The notes under the pieces were generated by a model, which was given only the letters and a program-made list of their open reading frames with translations, was not told the origin of the DNA and did no database searches. Of a DNA stretch of 64,000 nucleotides, positions 1 to 13,560 are shown one piece after another (position 1 is the first letter of the stretch; the number at the start of each line of letters is the position of its first letter). The translations under genes and the position numbers were made by a program. This DNA comes from Seriola aureovittata (taxonomy: Eukaryota; Chordata; Actinopteri; Carangiformes; Carangidae), in NCBI RefSeq assembly GCF_021018895.1, contig NC_079375.1, forward strand, positions 8,650,732 through 8,714,731. The letters run 5' to 3'.

Positions 1-490
1 TGGCTTGTGATAGCTCTCAGAAACGTACGATCCCTCAAATAGACCATTTCTGTCTCCCAATTCTGCTTTAATATTTCCCAAATGCCTCTGAAGGCACTGG
101 GACAAACACAGCTCCACCTTCGGCTATAAAGGAGCAAGAGTCGGAAAAAATAACTTAAATGCAGTGACAAGACACAAGGAAATGAGCCTTTTTGTATGAA
201 AATCAAGTGGAGCTTAGGCTTTGCAGAACAAGCTTGATTTGAATTGTATACAGTGATTTTGGAAAGGTTATTATTGAGGGATACATATAAACAGCGAGAC
301 CCTGCATTGTGTTTGTGTGTACATTATGGATGTGTGTGGTAGTCGGCAGTGAGATCTACTATTTATCCACCTCAGTGCCCTTAAACCATGTTGAGCCTCT
401 GTTAATATTTTAATACAGTGTTTCAAGTGTTTCTGTGTGTTTATGTGATCTCTTTACTCACTGCACCGTCTTTTTCCTTCTGTCCTTTAG
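1..490 (+). other. Upstream intron (probable intron 1) or 5' flank
   Basis: No coding signal is seen here. The stretch ends in a strong polypyrimidine tract and AG (about 468-490, reading tttttccttctgtcctttag), which looks like a 3' splice site. It is therefore most likely the end of an intron whose noncoding first exon lies outside the window. A TATAAA string at 125-130 is present but has no other promoter context. Confidence 0.55.
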
Positions 491-926
491 GATGCTGCTT
501 GTGGTAAGAAAAAAAAACACACACACAATCGACAAGAGATCAAGCTAAGACATCTGACAGCCACTGACTTATGAGGAGTGTCACTCCTCGCTGCTCATCA
601 CGTCTGACCGTCAGTTGACCCCTGCATCAACATTCAGCACTTCTGGAGAAGCTCACTTGTTGACACACCTCATCAGCCAGGCACAAGAGGCGGCAATCGA
701 AGACAAAATAACTGAATGGGGGCTAATCGTCGCCTGAAGCTGCTGACACACAAGTAGCAACATGCTGCCACAGTTCCCAAATCCTCCACTGCACCGTTCA
801 AAGCTGCAGTTCATTTAGAAACTTCTCAGCGATATTGCCATCTCTGTGACGAAGCAGCGGCTGTAAACACACAAAAAAAAAAGAAAAAGAATAATTCCAC
901 AGAAACCACACAGAACGAGATCAGCG
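491..926 (+). other. ntng1: Probable 5' UTR portion of the first coding exon of ntng1
   Basis: The stretch lies between the strong 3' splice site ending at 490 and the netrin-G1 start codon at 927. Mammalian NTNG1 also has its start codon in an exon that carries 5' leader sequence, as I recall it. The region has no long ORF but holds several short upstream ATG-initiated frames, listed separately. A consensus-like donor (GTAAGA) at 504-509 means that a 13-nt noncoding exon (491-503) is an alternative reading. In that case the leader of the coding exon would begin at a later acceptor. Transcript data would decide. Confidence 0.5.
492..818 (+). promoter_or_regulatory. Cluster of four short upstream ORFs in the ntng1 leader
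   Basis: Four ATG-initiated frames precede the main start and all terminate before it: 492-548 (18 codons plus stop), 571-618 (15 codons plus stop), 716-757 (13 codons plus stop) and 762-818 (18 codons plus stop). None overlaps the start at 927. Such arrays commonly lower or condition translation of the main frame. Whether all four are in the mature mRNA depends on where the leader exon begins. No conserved peptide is recognised. Confidence 0.4.
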
Positions 927-1172
927 ATGCTTTGGCCCATATTGTTCATTCTGCAAGCTGTCTGCACCAGCGTGGCACATGCCATGCAACATTACCCGGC
1001 GGCCTGGGGACACTATGACGTGTGCAAGTCCCAGATCTATACAGAGGAGGGCCTGGCATGGGACTACATGGCCTGTCAGCCGGAAGCCACCGACATGACA
1101 AAGTACCTGCGAGTGGCCCTCGACCCCCCAAATATCACGTGTGGAGATCCGCCAGAAACGTATTGCGCTTTG
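927..1172 (+). CDS. ntng1: ntng1 coding exon A: signal peptide and start of LamNT domain
   Basis: Residues 1-82. The ATG at 927 is followed by a hydrophobic leader ([19 protein letters not shown]) typical of a cleaved signal peptide, with likely cleavage near residue 19. The mature start then closely follows netrin-G1, with WGHYD near 27-31, IYTEEG near 37-42 and DYMACQPE near 46-53. Cysteines 33, 50, 72 and 80 are LamNT cysteines. An N-glycosylation sequon N-I-T lies at 69-71. The exon ends after TTG at 1172 with the donor GTGAGT at 1173. Phase is 0, and the next exon starts with GAA, giving CAL/ENPYMC, the same junction position as I recall for mammalian NTNG1. No other in-frame ATG lies close upstream, so this start is well supported. 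Confidence 0.97.
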
Positions 1173-2027
1173 GTGAGTCGTAACCTCGCCTGTCCCCTGA
1201 TGGAGACAAATGAGGCTGGAGACAGGATCTCACAGCATACTGGGTCAGGGATAGAGAGCAGTACATAACAAGGCAACGTGCTGCCGCTGCAGCAGAGATT
1301 AATGTACAGACAGATCCAGTGTGTATTAGGATACAAGTGCTAACATGCAGCATCACACATGCATGCTTGACATAGACACATGAATGGATGCTGACATGCA
1401 TTAATAGATCAGATCCTGGGGATGCATTTAGACAAACATGCACAAGCAGGTGTAGAGACAGACAGATGCACACGAGCACGCACATACACACAAACCAGGA
1501 CTCACAGTCGTGAATGTGCACAGACATGCATAAGTATACACACACCAGGTTATAGAGGCTGAGTTCGAGTGAACTAACACAAAATTCTGACCATATCTGA
1601 CTGGTGTAGCTGAGTGTGTGTGTCATATTCTCCACAGTGCTGATGTTTTTCTTGTCACATATTTCTTCTGTGGATGGGACAATATTTTAGATACAAGGGA
1701 AAGAACATCTACTTTTTCATTTTTGTATTCTTTTGCAAAAAAATTTTGCATTCCCTGGAAAGATTTTTGTATTCTCTTGCAAAAAGTTGCAAACAATTGT
1801 AGAAATAGAACCTTATTTTTCTTCCTCCAAAATGTTTCCAAAATATTTTCACACAGTAGAAAAGCACCCACTGCCAATTTGTATTTTTTTGTCTATACAA
1901 AGTCAAAATGGCCAAAAATACTGCCATGTTAAATTTTTTCACTATACAAAAAACATGCAAATGCACAGACACACAGATGACTGCAGACACACCTCATCCC
2001 TCAAACCCCACAAATAAGTGCGCGCAT

Positions 2028-2072
<45 letters not shown>

Positions 2073-2108
2073 CATGCACGCACACACACACACACACACA
2101 CACAAACA

Positions 2109-2142
<34 letters not shown>

Positions 2143-5100
2143 GAGGAAGGATCAGTGTTAAAAGTGACAAGGTAATAGTCCTGGCAGAGATATTGTGCAC
2201 TGCATGCTTACTGCAGTGTTTTCAGCGATGTGTTTCATTGGCCCTTATCAACCATTATCAACAGTTCAACCCCAGGTTGCATTTGTTTAGAGTCACACTC
2301 AAAGTAAGCAGCAAGTACCCACAGGCTTTAAAGTGTTTTATTAGAAGTTGTGTGCGTGCCCGCTGAGAGCTCCTGCAAGTAAATATTTACCAATTAAAAT
2401 GGGCATCTTGAAAAGGAGAGTTTTTTTAAATTCTTGCGGCACCAGATGGCATTGAGACATTTAATGCCACTGTAGGATGAAAAAAGAGCCGGTCCCCAGT
2501 CGTGTGTGACGTTGTGCAAAGCTTTATATCAAAACAAACTGTAAAACCTTTATCAGCCCAGTAGATTATCCGGAATACGCAACATTAACGTAACACAGGG
2601 GGCGTAAAGAGCCAAACAGAGACAAAGAGAGGCACAGTGGTTGGACAGATACTTCATTTCACCACAATAATTGTCGGTAGTTAAAGATGCCTTGTGATTA
2701 TCTTGACCATGTTTCCCTTTTCGTTTACGTGGAGATATAATTTCATACACAGTATACTGCAAACATGTATTTTCATACATTACACTGACAATATTTCTTT
2801 TGTGGTATTTTTTTTCATTTTCAGAGTATACAGTATATTTTTTCATTCATGAAGGTGGAGATAAAATGACTAATAGTGAATTTTGAAAATTGATTATTTA
2901 CCAGTATTATAAGACTAAGGAGACTGGTCACTCACTGGTCACTTTTCACTGAATAATGTTTCCTTACCCAGTGCTTGTATTACTCTGTGTAGTTGTAACT
3001 ACAGTGATTAGCCTTTATGTTGAAAGAGAGCACAGCACTATCAAATCATGTATCTGTTCTTCTTGGCAACAGTGGATGATGCGATTATAATTCAGGCACA
3101 GGGATAATGTCAGATCAATATCTGAAGTTATATTGCAGCTAAGTGTTGCAGGACTTTAGCATCTGAGTTGCTGGAGTGTTTGTTTCCATCTTGAACAAAG
3201 GGAGCAAATTTGGAAAGTTTTAGCCATGCTAGCAGAGTGGTTCTGGGGATATCGGCCTGTTTCTTGGGCAATCCAAACTATTGGATGGATTGCCATGAAA
3301 TTTTATAAAGACATTCATATTCCCCAGAGCCCTGACTACAATGAATCACTGCATTTGCTTCAACCGCCGCTATAGTAGGTGAAAAATTTCACTTACATCC
3401 AGTGAAATATATCAATATCTACAAGATGGGTTGGCATAAAATTTTGCACATGGTTCCCAGATGATAACTCTTGACAACTTTGGCGATCCTTTCACTTTTC
3501 ATCTAGCAACTCCTTGGCCTGAATTGTAATAACTTTGATGATGCTTTCACTTTCCAACTAGCGCCATCTTAAGGCCAAAATTTCAGTTTCAGTCCAGTAG
3601 TTTTGGCTTATCAACAAATACCTGCTAAACTATTTAGTGCTAATTAGCAAATGTTAGCATGCTGAAATGCTCAAAAGAAATGGTGAACCTGGTAAACATT
3701 TCCTGCTAAATATCTGCACATTAACATTGCCATTGTGAGCATGTTAGCTTGTTGATTTGGATGGGTTGGCCAAAATTCTCTGACCTTCTGCACTCACCAA
3801 CCTAATAATTACATTTTTAATTACAAAGAAGCAGAAATTCATTCATCTTACGCCCTTTTATAGATACGTTTTCACCAAGACAACAATTGGTCAGCTAAAT
3901 GGTCAATTAATCCAATTATAAGTACAAGCAGTTTAATCACTGAATTAAATTAAATGTAGAATATGTATTTGAGATAATCACTTCAGGTTTAGGAGGTATA
4001 AAGAATATTTGCAATCTCCAATGCCTCCAAACATGTGTACACTCATGCTGTAAATTGATTTCACTAAAAGATAATGCGACTTTTCAGATCTCCCTACACC
4101 TGCCAGGATGTCTGTCACCTCTGACATGGATTTGCGGTCACCATTGTCCAGGTGATCAAGAACACAGGCTTCTCCTGCACTCACTTAAACGGCTGTTGTG
4201 CGTTTGATCTGTTTACATTCTCAGCTGGCACACAGGCAGACTGACACCGGTGACCTTATCCACCGGTGCTTCCTGAGAGTTTGTAGGAGATGAGAGGAGC
4301 ATGCAAATGAGCTCTTTTAGCCAATCACTAAGTTGCCTGCAGTTGTGAGCCTGGTCTAATCAGTTTCCTCAGGAGTTGGTTTGCCTCATAGTGGATGGTC
4401 AAAGAATCCTGGATAGCTCACCCCTCCCATCCCTTCATCGCTCAAGGATTTTTTTTTTTTGTCCAAACTGGGCTCTGCCAAATATAGTTATGACAGAGTC
4501 TGTGCTCATGAAAAGGGCATTAATCATTCAAGAGTGGATATTTTACATCTTAAGGTTCGAGGTTGTTTCCTCTTTGGATGAAATGGCAAAGATACCCTTT
4601 TTGGTTTTGGTTCACATTTCAGCTCTGTTTTCTCTTGAATGTTCTGGACAAGTGATAAAGAGAGTCCAGGATAAACAGTGTCTAGGACAGGTGTTCTGCA
4701 TCAGGGAGTTAGCCCTGTTTTTATTTTTAGCTGCAGACCTTCAGGGGTTCTTCAGAATGTGTTGGTATTAAGGCTGTTCTCCTGTGGTGCACTGTGGCAC
4801 TGTCACTCACTATCATTCGACACCAGTTTATGGTCTTTTTCTAACAGGCAGTGTGCAAGCATGTATGTATAATCGCATAGTTGTAATCCTTATGCTGCAA
4901 TTTAAGAGAGTAGTGACAAGGTTGTATTAATTGATACATTATAATTCTTGTTATTACTTTTACAGATTTGTATAAAATTTCTTAGTCATGCTTCCTGTTT
5001 TAATTAATGGGGAAAAGACATTTTTAATATTCAGCATTAACACAAATTATCTAATTAGACCCATTTGAACGCTCGTAGGCGAGACAATTATTAAACTATT

Positions 5101-8100
5101 GCACCACATGGGCCCTAATGAACAATAGCTGTTAATGCAGAAGAACGCCTGCTGAAAAACATCTGCATCTAAAAAGCTCTCATAATCACTTTTGATATGG
5201 TTACCAGACACGAGAGTGTTTTTAATTACAGCACTTCTCTCACTCTCTAAAGTCCAAATCAGGTTGGCTTTGGGGGATTTAACGGCAATTCACTAAAGTG
5301 GCAGGCCATTACATAGACTTCATTGAGAGAAGAGGTTTAATTTTCACGCACTTCAGAGTCAAACCAAATCATTTGTAGTTGCCAAGTAATGGGCATGGAC
5401 ATGTTTATTCCACAAAAAATAAATAAGCGTTTGGCAGATGGCTGCCACAGTGTCTTAAAATTTTCACCATCTGAATATGCTTTGTAAATAATTTCTGTTT
5501 TGTGAAGCAGACCACACTGTCAAGCACTTCTAACTGCGCCTGCCATGGTGAAGTAGTATTTGAAATAGTGCCCTGCTGATAATAGAAACTTTTCACCCAG
5601 TGGTTTGGTGGTTTGAAATGTGGCAAGGCAAATCTTGGAGGAAGAAGTTGAGAGCCACTCTGTTCTCCCACGGCATTTTTAGTGATCTGGCTCTGGATCT
5701 AAATGAATGAATGCGAGCTTTGAGTCAGGTGTCATCGGCCCACATGCTCCACAGTATCTGCTGCCATGCTGATTCATCTGCGTCATGTTGGCAATTGAAT
5801 AATCTGTGAGACTGATTCAGTAATGGCGTTTATTCCAGCTACTCTGAGTTTAACTGGGTAGATTCTTGTAATTCCTCTGAACTTTATTCAGTTCTCTCAG
5901 AATGGATGAAAGGAGTTTTGGCTGCCAGTTCACCACACAGCCCCCTCGGAGGCTTAGGGAGGAAAGACGAGTTGAGAGCTCCCACTAAGCTGCTCGGAGA
6001 CTGCCACGTTATTGACAGTCAGTGCAGCAGACTTATCTTTGCTGGCAATGATGGGAGCCATTGTGAACTTTCAATCTATGTCTTACATGCCCACAAGAAC
6101 TGACGTAATCGACTTTAGAAAGAGAAATAGATTATAGACCAGAGAAAGGGAAGTAACCTTTGCTGCATAGGCTGTGAGGTCATGAACAGAAATAGTGAAT
6201 CTGCAGAATATCTCGTGCTTCAACTCCACAAAATGTGTTTATGAACTTCCAACTTGTTTTGCTTGTCAAATTTAGAAGAAATGTAATCACTGCCTGGATT
6301 CAGTTGGATTATGGGCAAAATCTTTTGTCCAATCCTGGAAAGTTCTTGAAATGTATTCTGGGTGACATTAATTTTCCAACCAAATTTATTTGCTGTTGTA
6401 GAATAGTTGCATGCCTAAGAACATAATAACAAGGTTGAATGATTACCCTGATCAGACTAAAAATCAGGATTGATCAAATCTTCATCCACCTGACTAACTC
6501 CTCTTTGAGCCTATGGCCATGTCCAAAATCACTTCCTCATTCACTCATTCTGTTAGAGTCCTAGTATAATGCACACTCAGTTAGGCTGTAGGGAGCAGTG
6601 AACTGAGGTTTGAGACACTCATGAATTGTTATCATTTTGCATCATCAATGATAGCTGTAGTGTCCCATAACTGTAATTTTTGCATCTACAGCATAAAATA
6701 AGATGCATTATAAATTGTAATTGTTAGCAGAAAATATTTTCATTTGTTAAATTGAGTGTATACATTTCACACTCAGAATCTGGATATAGAAATAAAATGG
6801 TTATAATCCTGTATATAGTGCACTATTTAGTAGATTTGATTTGATATGATTTTGGACACTGCCTCTGTCTGTGCCAAACCAGTCTGGGGCTCAATGTCAT
6901 GAACAGAGTGTCAGTTTCTAGTTGCTGAAATAACCCACCAGTTCAGAGGTCAAAGCTGAAACTGCCATTGCCCCTCTTTGATCTCTGCACCCTTCCGTCT
7001 TGGGGGTGGGGGGATTCACTCATCCATATATTTGTTTGGAGACAGGGAACAGTTGGAGCGTTTAGCTTCCCGTCACCCCGGTGCCCTTGACTCTGTTCTG
7101 AACTGGCCCTGCCCAGCACATCATCACCGCACCACTGCGTACTAAGACACCGAGATGACATGCAACATGTCCCCTGACTCCAGGAGAGGGGGGGAGTCAT
7201 CATTTATTCTTTCACTCGCCTGCCACCTCTTTTGTCTCCTGGCTTTTTAATTTCCTCGTCACTTGTTTTCTGTCAGCTGATGATGCATAATATCCATGCT
7301 TTGTTTGAACATGTGGAGGTTGGATGCTCCATATAAGGTGAGCACTTGACAGATAGAGATATGTCGGCATTCTTCCCTGGGATCTGTGACAGGTTAATTC
7401 TTAGAGGGTTGTAAATACAAAGACAGATGAATTATGCATAGAGATATAAAAGAAAGTGATGGGCTTTGTGGTTCGGCTATACAGTCTTTCTGGACAGCTT
7501 AACATTTGAATGCATGTTTGCTGACTGGAATTGAGTGCATATAAGTATATGCATAAGTGCTTCATTCTTTTAAATTTTTTTCCAAAGCAGACATAATACT
7601 TGAAAAGCCAGTTTTGAATATTTTTTCATAGGTGTCTGCAGGACTCTCGTTTCCTCTGAAAAAAATGATCATAATTGCAGTTTTCCTTTAGTTGCCCATA
7701 AACTGAAATTACAAGAACATCAGACTTTGTAATGCAAATGTTTGAAATCCACATACATTCTCTTACCCGTTCAAGTCACCTATTGTCTGTATTGAAAACA
7801 GAGAGCTTTATTAACAGTTCTAATTCTGTGCAGCTCTCATATCGTACAGTCCTCATATTGTATTTTCACTGACATATGATGGAACCAAGCTGCCTGGCAT
7901 GGCAGACTGTCAAACATCGATGTTCTGTGAGATTATGTTTGCCCACCGTGTTTGATATGATGAGGTGGAAATGTGACACACTTTTCCACTTAACACAGCT
8001 GGGTTCGAGACACATTTAATTCAAACAACGCATGGAGTAGATTCAGCAGAACTATCTGAAGACATGGCAAAATCATTATTAAATGGCCAAGCAGTGTTAC

Positions 8101-11100
8101 AACCCACAGAATTTTATTTTCAATCTTGTGGAAATCCTTACACCTCCAATCTTATCAGCTACATCAGGCTGAGCTATGTGAAATCATGTTTTTCATACAC
8201 AGGACATCTATAGCACTCAGGGTTTCCCACTCAGTTTTTATGAAATATAATACTAGAATTTTATTCATGAGAGGTTGGTCCACCACTTTTGGTCAAGACT
8301 GAAATATTTTGACATCTCTTGATCCATTATCATCATCATCATCATCATCATCATCACTATCGTCCAATAGATTTGAAATCCTGTTAAACCAATTGCTCAA
8401 TGACAATTGTGCACCTATATGTCTACATGGTGCCTTTGTCTATTTTGACTCTGATGAAGACACAGTAGTGTTGAAACAGTCTGTTCACACTATCAAAAGC
8501 AACAAAGTATTCGATTTAGCTGCATGCTGCTGGAAGATGTGCAGAGAACCCTTTTGCATCGTCTCAAAAACTATAGAATGTATTGTTATGCAATGTTGTA
8601 CAGACATCCGTGGTTCCCAGAGGATGAATCCTACTGATGTTGGTAGTGCCACTATGAAGTTGACAGTTGTGGTTCCAAGATTAATACCTCAACAGCTATT
8701 AGATGTATCTACATGGAATTTAACACAAGATATTTATGGTCCTCAGAGGATGGAAAGAGGAAATTTACCACTTACATTCAAGGTAGCCAGAAGATGACTT
8801 GTAATAACTTTGATATCCTGACTTTTCATGTAGCGCCATCATCTGGTTTCATCAATGGCTGCGATCAGACTGATCCATTAGATATAGAAATGCAGCTAAG
8901 ATAAACACCTGGCATCTTTTATATTGAATTGAATATTGCAGTTCTTGCAGATTGCAGAATTGGTTTTTTAGTGGCCTCGTGTGCCATGAAAGGGAAACAG
9001 ATTGGAAATTTTGAACTCAAACTCCAGAAATCATGTAATGTGTTCAATCAGTGAACCAAGCCCAGTGCAATTATTTTACCAACCAACACAGTCTGTACCC
9101 AGCCTTGTCTTCAGAGTATTTGCTATTTCAGAGTCAGTTGGTGTTTTAGATATTCTCAGGTGGTTATTAATCAGCTGTAAAAAGATATGCGTGGAAGAAA
9201 TATTTTACAATACAAAAAATTAGGGCACTCTTCATGAGATTTGGACATTTGTATTTTTTACACAAAATGTTTGCCTAACTTTGCTCCAGGTTTTGAAATA
9301 AACAAAGTGAAAGTGAATCAACTGCATCCCTACTTCTCATCTCTTCAGCTTCAACATCAACAAACTCTACATGGAATATTAAATCTTCTTTGTTCCCTCT
9401 AGGTTTTGAATTTAAAAGCAGGGTGACAAAGACCAATCTCGTTAGCATTTACTGGGCCTTGCTTGAGGACGCGAATCGCAGAAGATAAGATGGTATTTTG
9501 GAATGATTCAAAGGAAATCCTATTACCTCATGATATGACTCAGCTTCCTTCCTTCCCACAGTTCAGCCACATTTAACTAATTTGCTGCAGACTTACATGG
9601 CAACACATTTTTTCCGCTTCCCTGGCAAAGGCATATTACAAGCATGAATGTTTCATCTGTGAATCACTGTGTTTGTCTTACACCTCACTACACAGGAAAC
9701 AATTTGTTATATCAGTGTGTGGTGCCTGTCAATACCAATGAGACAGTAGTTCTTAGAGAGCGACAGTCATGAGCTTTCAAGGAAGCGCTTTCGTAGAGAT
9801 GACATTGTTGTGGTGACCAGTGGACTTAAGCTACTTTTAGTTTGAAAACCCTCCTCAGAGGTTTCTGTGCTTCCTGTTTTTGCCATGTCCATCGCAGCTC
9901 TTCTACCTTTTCAATAATGAAATAAAAGGGTAACTGGACTCTCCACACTGTAATTTTAAAAATAAAAGGAATTCCATGACCATTAAATTGAATTCTTTTT
10001 GCTCTCACAGCCTTCAGTGCTTGTACATCCATTCAGCTTTCTTTTATGTTTGACAAGCTGAATGGGCTTCTTGTAAGATATACAGTAATTGAATTACTCA
10101 AAAACTATTTGGCAGGCTAGCTCTCAGTTGCTGCCCAAAAAAAATTCAACTTGGCTCACCCATTTGCCAAAGTTTTTTTTTTTTGTTTGCAGGGAAGTGC
10201 ATGTGCGTGTGAAGGACTTCCCCTCCCTCAAGACACTGTCTGTAATTTTAGCCAGACTGAGGAGTGTCAAGCAATCAAGCAGTGCTCTCATGGGAGAGGG
10301 ACACTTTGAAAGCTTTAACCTGAAAAATATGTATTGCTAGGAATACAGCTGTGCCACAAATTCAGACATTTAAAAATGTTTCACCTATTTAACATAATAA
10401 CATAACATCTTGAATATTATACAATTATAATATTATACATTAAGACAAAATTGTAGTTTCTATTGTAGCGCCCTTGTGAAAACATATTTTGGATATGGTT
10501 CCAATGTGCATTAGCTATCAGCAAGTATGATGCTAAACTGCTTTCTTTCCAAGAGTCAATTAAGAAAATGTATATTATTCTCATGTCTTCGAGTTAAGTA
10601 CAGAGCTACAGTCAAAACGTGGTTGGCCTAGCTTAGCTTAAAGACTGGAAGCACACACAACTACCATAGGCTGTGGATTTCTTCAAATACAACTCTTCTT
10701 TATGATGTCTATTTAACCCTGACAAAAACAGAAATGTAAAAATGACAATTTGTGATTTCAGAGTTTAGTCTATGAACCATTTCTCTTTTCCCAGTGCTTC
10801 TCTGTAGCATCTCTGGCTAAAGCTTGGGCATGTAACTTCCCCTAAAATTACTTTTTGTGTTGCTTAGGAGTTAAATAAGAAGACTGCTACCACTGTCATG
10901 ACTTTGCATATGGAGCTGGAACTATAGTTAGCTTAGCTTAGCATATAGACTGGAAACAGAGGGAGACAGCTAGCCTGGCTCTATCCAAAGCTTTAAAAAA
11001 TCTGTCTGCTAGCATTTTTAAAGCTCACTGCTGCAACATATTGTGTTGGTTTAAGCCTTTAACAAACAGAAATTAGGAAACTATAAGTTGTGGGTTTTAC

Positions 11101-11898
11101 GGGGAGTTACATGCTTACATGTCTTGACAAGGCCACTGACTTTCAGGAGTGCAGTCTTTTTTTCTTTTTTTTTAACCTCTGGACAGAGCCAAGCTAGTCT
11201 TCCCCCTGCTAAGCTAATCACCCTGCTGACTCTTGGTACATATTTTACATACAGATACGAGAGAGGCATCAATCTTCTCATTTAACTCAGCAAGACAGCA
11301 AGTGTATTTATCAACATATACAACTCATCCTTAAAAGCAACAAGCTACGCTGTGTTAATTTTTAAGCTTTACAGATGCTGGTAGAGGTATTTTCTAACTT
11401 TGGACAGGCAGGCAAGCTGTTTCCCTGTCCCTCTAGTTATTATACTAAGCTAGGCTAAAAACATCACCAGTACAACTCTGTAATTACTAGACAGACATGA
11501 GACTGATATCTATGTTTTCATCTTACTCTTAGGAAAAGAAAACAAATAAGCATATTTCTCAAAATGTTGAACTATTCGTTCAAGGTGTTAATATGTACAG
11601 TGCACCAACTTTGAATTGTGTTACCTCTAAAATCCAAGGAAGTCAAAACGCAGGCTGTGTTTTTTTTATTTATTTATTTTTGAAAAGGTCAAGCCTTTCA
11701 ATGGAGAGTTTTATGGGGGTTTTTTTGTTTGTTTTTGATTTTGAGAATTCATGAACTATGTTGAAGGGGCAAGAAATGAAATAGGGAAACAGTGGCGAGA
11801 TGACAGGCAACTGTTGCGACCCACCTCCCCTTAGGAAACCCAGCCATCATGTTGTCAGGCCATATCGATCTCCGAGAAAGAGTGAAAGAGACTGTGGT

Positions 11899-11932
<34 letters not shown>

Positions 11933-13517
11933 GTGGAGAGAGGTAGGGATGAAAGTACAGAAGGGAAAAATGGTCGTTTACAAAAGTGGCTGGTGTGATT
12001 TTATCATGCTCAGTGAAAGGGTGACATTTCAGTAATGCTTTATTCCTCACTTTGGCATTTCAAATTAATAAAAGCCTCTAATAACTATGCAGATTGAAAA
12101 AGATGGAGGAGGAGTTGACACGCTATGAGCTAACACACTGATGAACAATGCAGCAATTTCACTCTCGCTCTTTTTTTTCTCCACTCTCAATTTCATCCCA
12201 GTTTCTATGAATTTCTCTGCGATGACCCCTGCATCTCATTTTAAATGGCTGAGAACTGAGACTGTGTCCTTAGAACACTTGGAATCCCTCAGTGGCAGAT
12301 TTTAATCAGTTTAAAATCTCTTATATGAAGCTAGCAAGAGTCAAAATCAATAATGCAATGATTTTAGTATAGTTTATCAGTATATTGTTAGGATGGACAT
12401 GTGGTAACAAATGGATAACACTTTCATTTTTATTTTGGTTTTAAATTGTTTCAAACTATATGGATCAATAGGAGCGCAACAGATAGACGTTTTCCACCAA
12501 CATGGTGCCAGTGTCTAATCTAAAACCGGTTTCACATGTTTCCACCAAAAAAAGTCACAAAATAGCTCGAACCACTGATGTCAGTGACTATGGGAGGAGG
12601 GAAAAGCAAGACACTCTTCATCATTTTGGGAAAATATAAGCAAAAGCAGCAACAGCACTGCAAGATGTAATGACTAGATTTATAAAAAAGCATGTAAAAC
12701 AATTACGTTTTGTCAGCCATGATTTCTTTCTTACTGAATTTACCCCAACTTCTGCTACGTAACTTTCTTCTTCTTCTGAAGTTTATTGTCGGCTGTCAAA
12801 CAACACAAAAACACAAAAATTGCCCATTACTGCCACCAACTGGTATTAACTGATAAGGTTTGATTTTCAAACTGTCGAAATTAAATTGATAACCCATAAA
12901 CTTTATATATGAACATATAGCTCTGTTGTATTTTGTCAACTTATGGTTAGTAAAATATTGTATAAAATTACATTTGTTATAAGTTCAAAACCTAATTTTT
13001 GTTGCATATATGACATGCATACATGACACTGAACATAAATGGGGGACGACACTGACATATGGGTAGCCTACCCATTACACATCTTACAGCATATGAATCT
13101 TGTCAAATGGATGAGATCAACTTTATCCAGAGTGTGAATATTTTTAGCACAGCTAACGCCAAAGAGAATCAAACTATCAACCTCTGGCATTGTTAGTGCC
13201 GTGCCCTATTTGTACAGGATCAAAAGAGAAGCCTGTAAATTCATCTGATGTGTTTGTTTGACACACACACATATCTGCCTGTGTTAAGTATTCCGTCTAA
13301 AGTATCTTGAGAAGAAAGATATCAATTTTTACCACACAAGCAGGCGGTGTTTTATCCACAGGCTGCTTTGGAATACAGAGTGCCGCAAAGAGAGAGACCA
13401 AGCAAAGAGAATTAAACATCCTCTCATTATAGCAATGTTAAAGCTTTTTATTGAATCCTGACATCAGAGGGAATCTAATCCCTCACACGACCAAGCTCTC
13501 TCTCTCTCACACACACA

Positions 13518-13560
<43 letters not shown>

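Noticed and set aside
125..130. TATAAA as an ntng1 promoter
   Set aside because: The following sequence ends in a strong 3' splice site, so this is more likely inside an intron. No initiator context is seen.
1942..2200. Cys/Val-rich and His/Thr-rich frames on both strands
   Set aside because: They are translations of the CA microsatellite at 2029-2142. The same applies to frames over the tracts at 17.8, 21.9, 32.4, 34.0 and 53.2 kb.
8309..8797. 162-codon frame starting in a Ser-rich run
   Set aside because: It starts in the ATC microsatellite and runs through a degenerate interspersed repeat.
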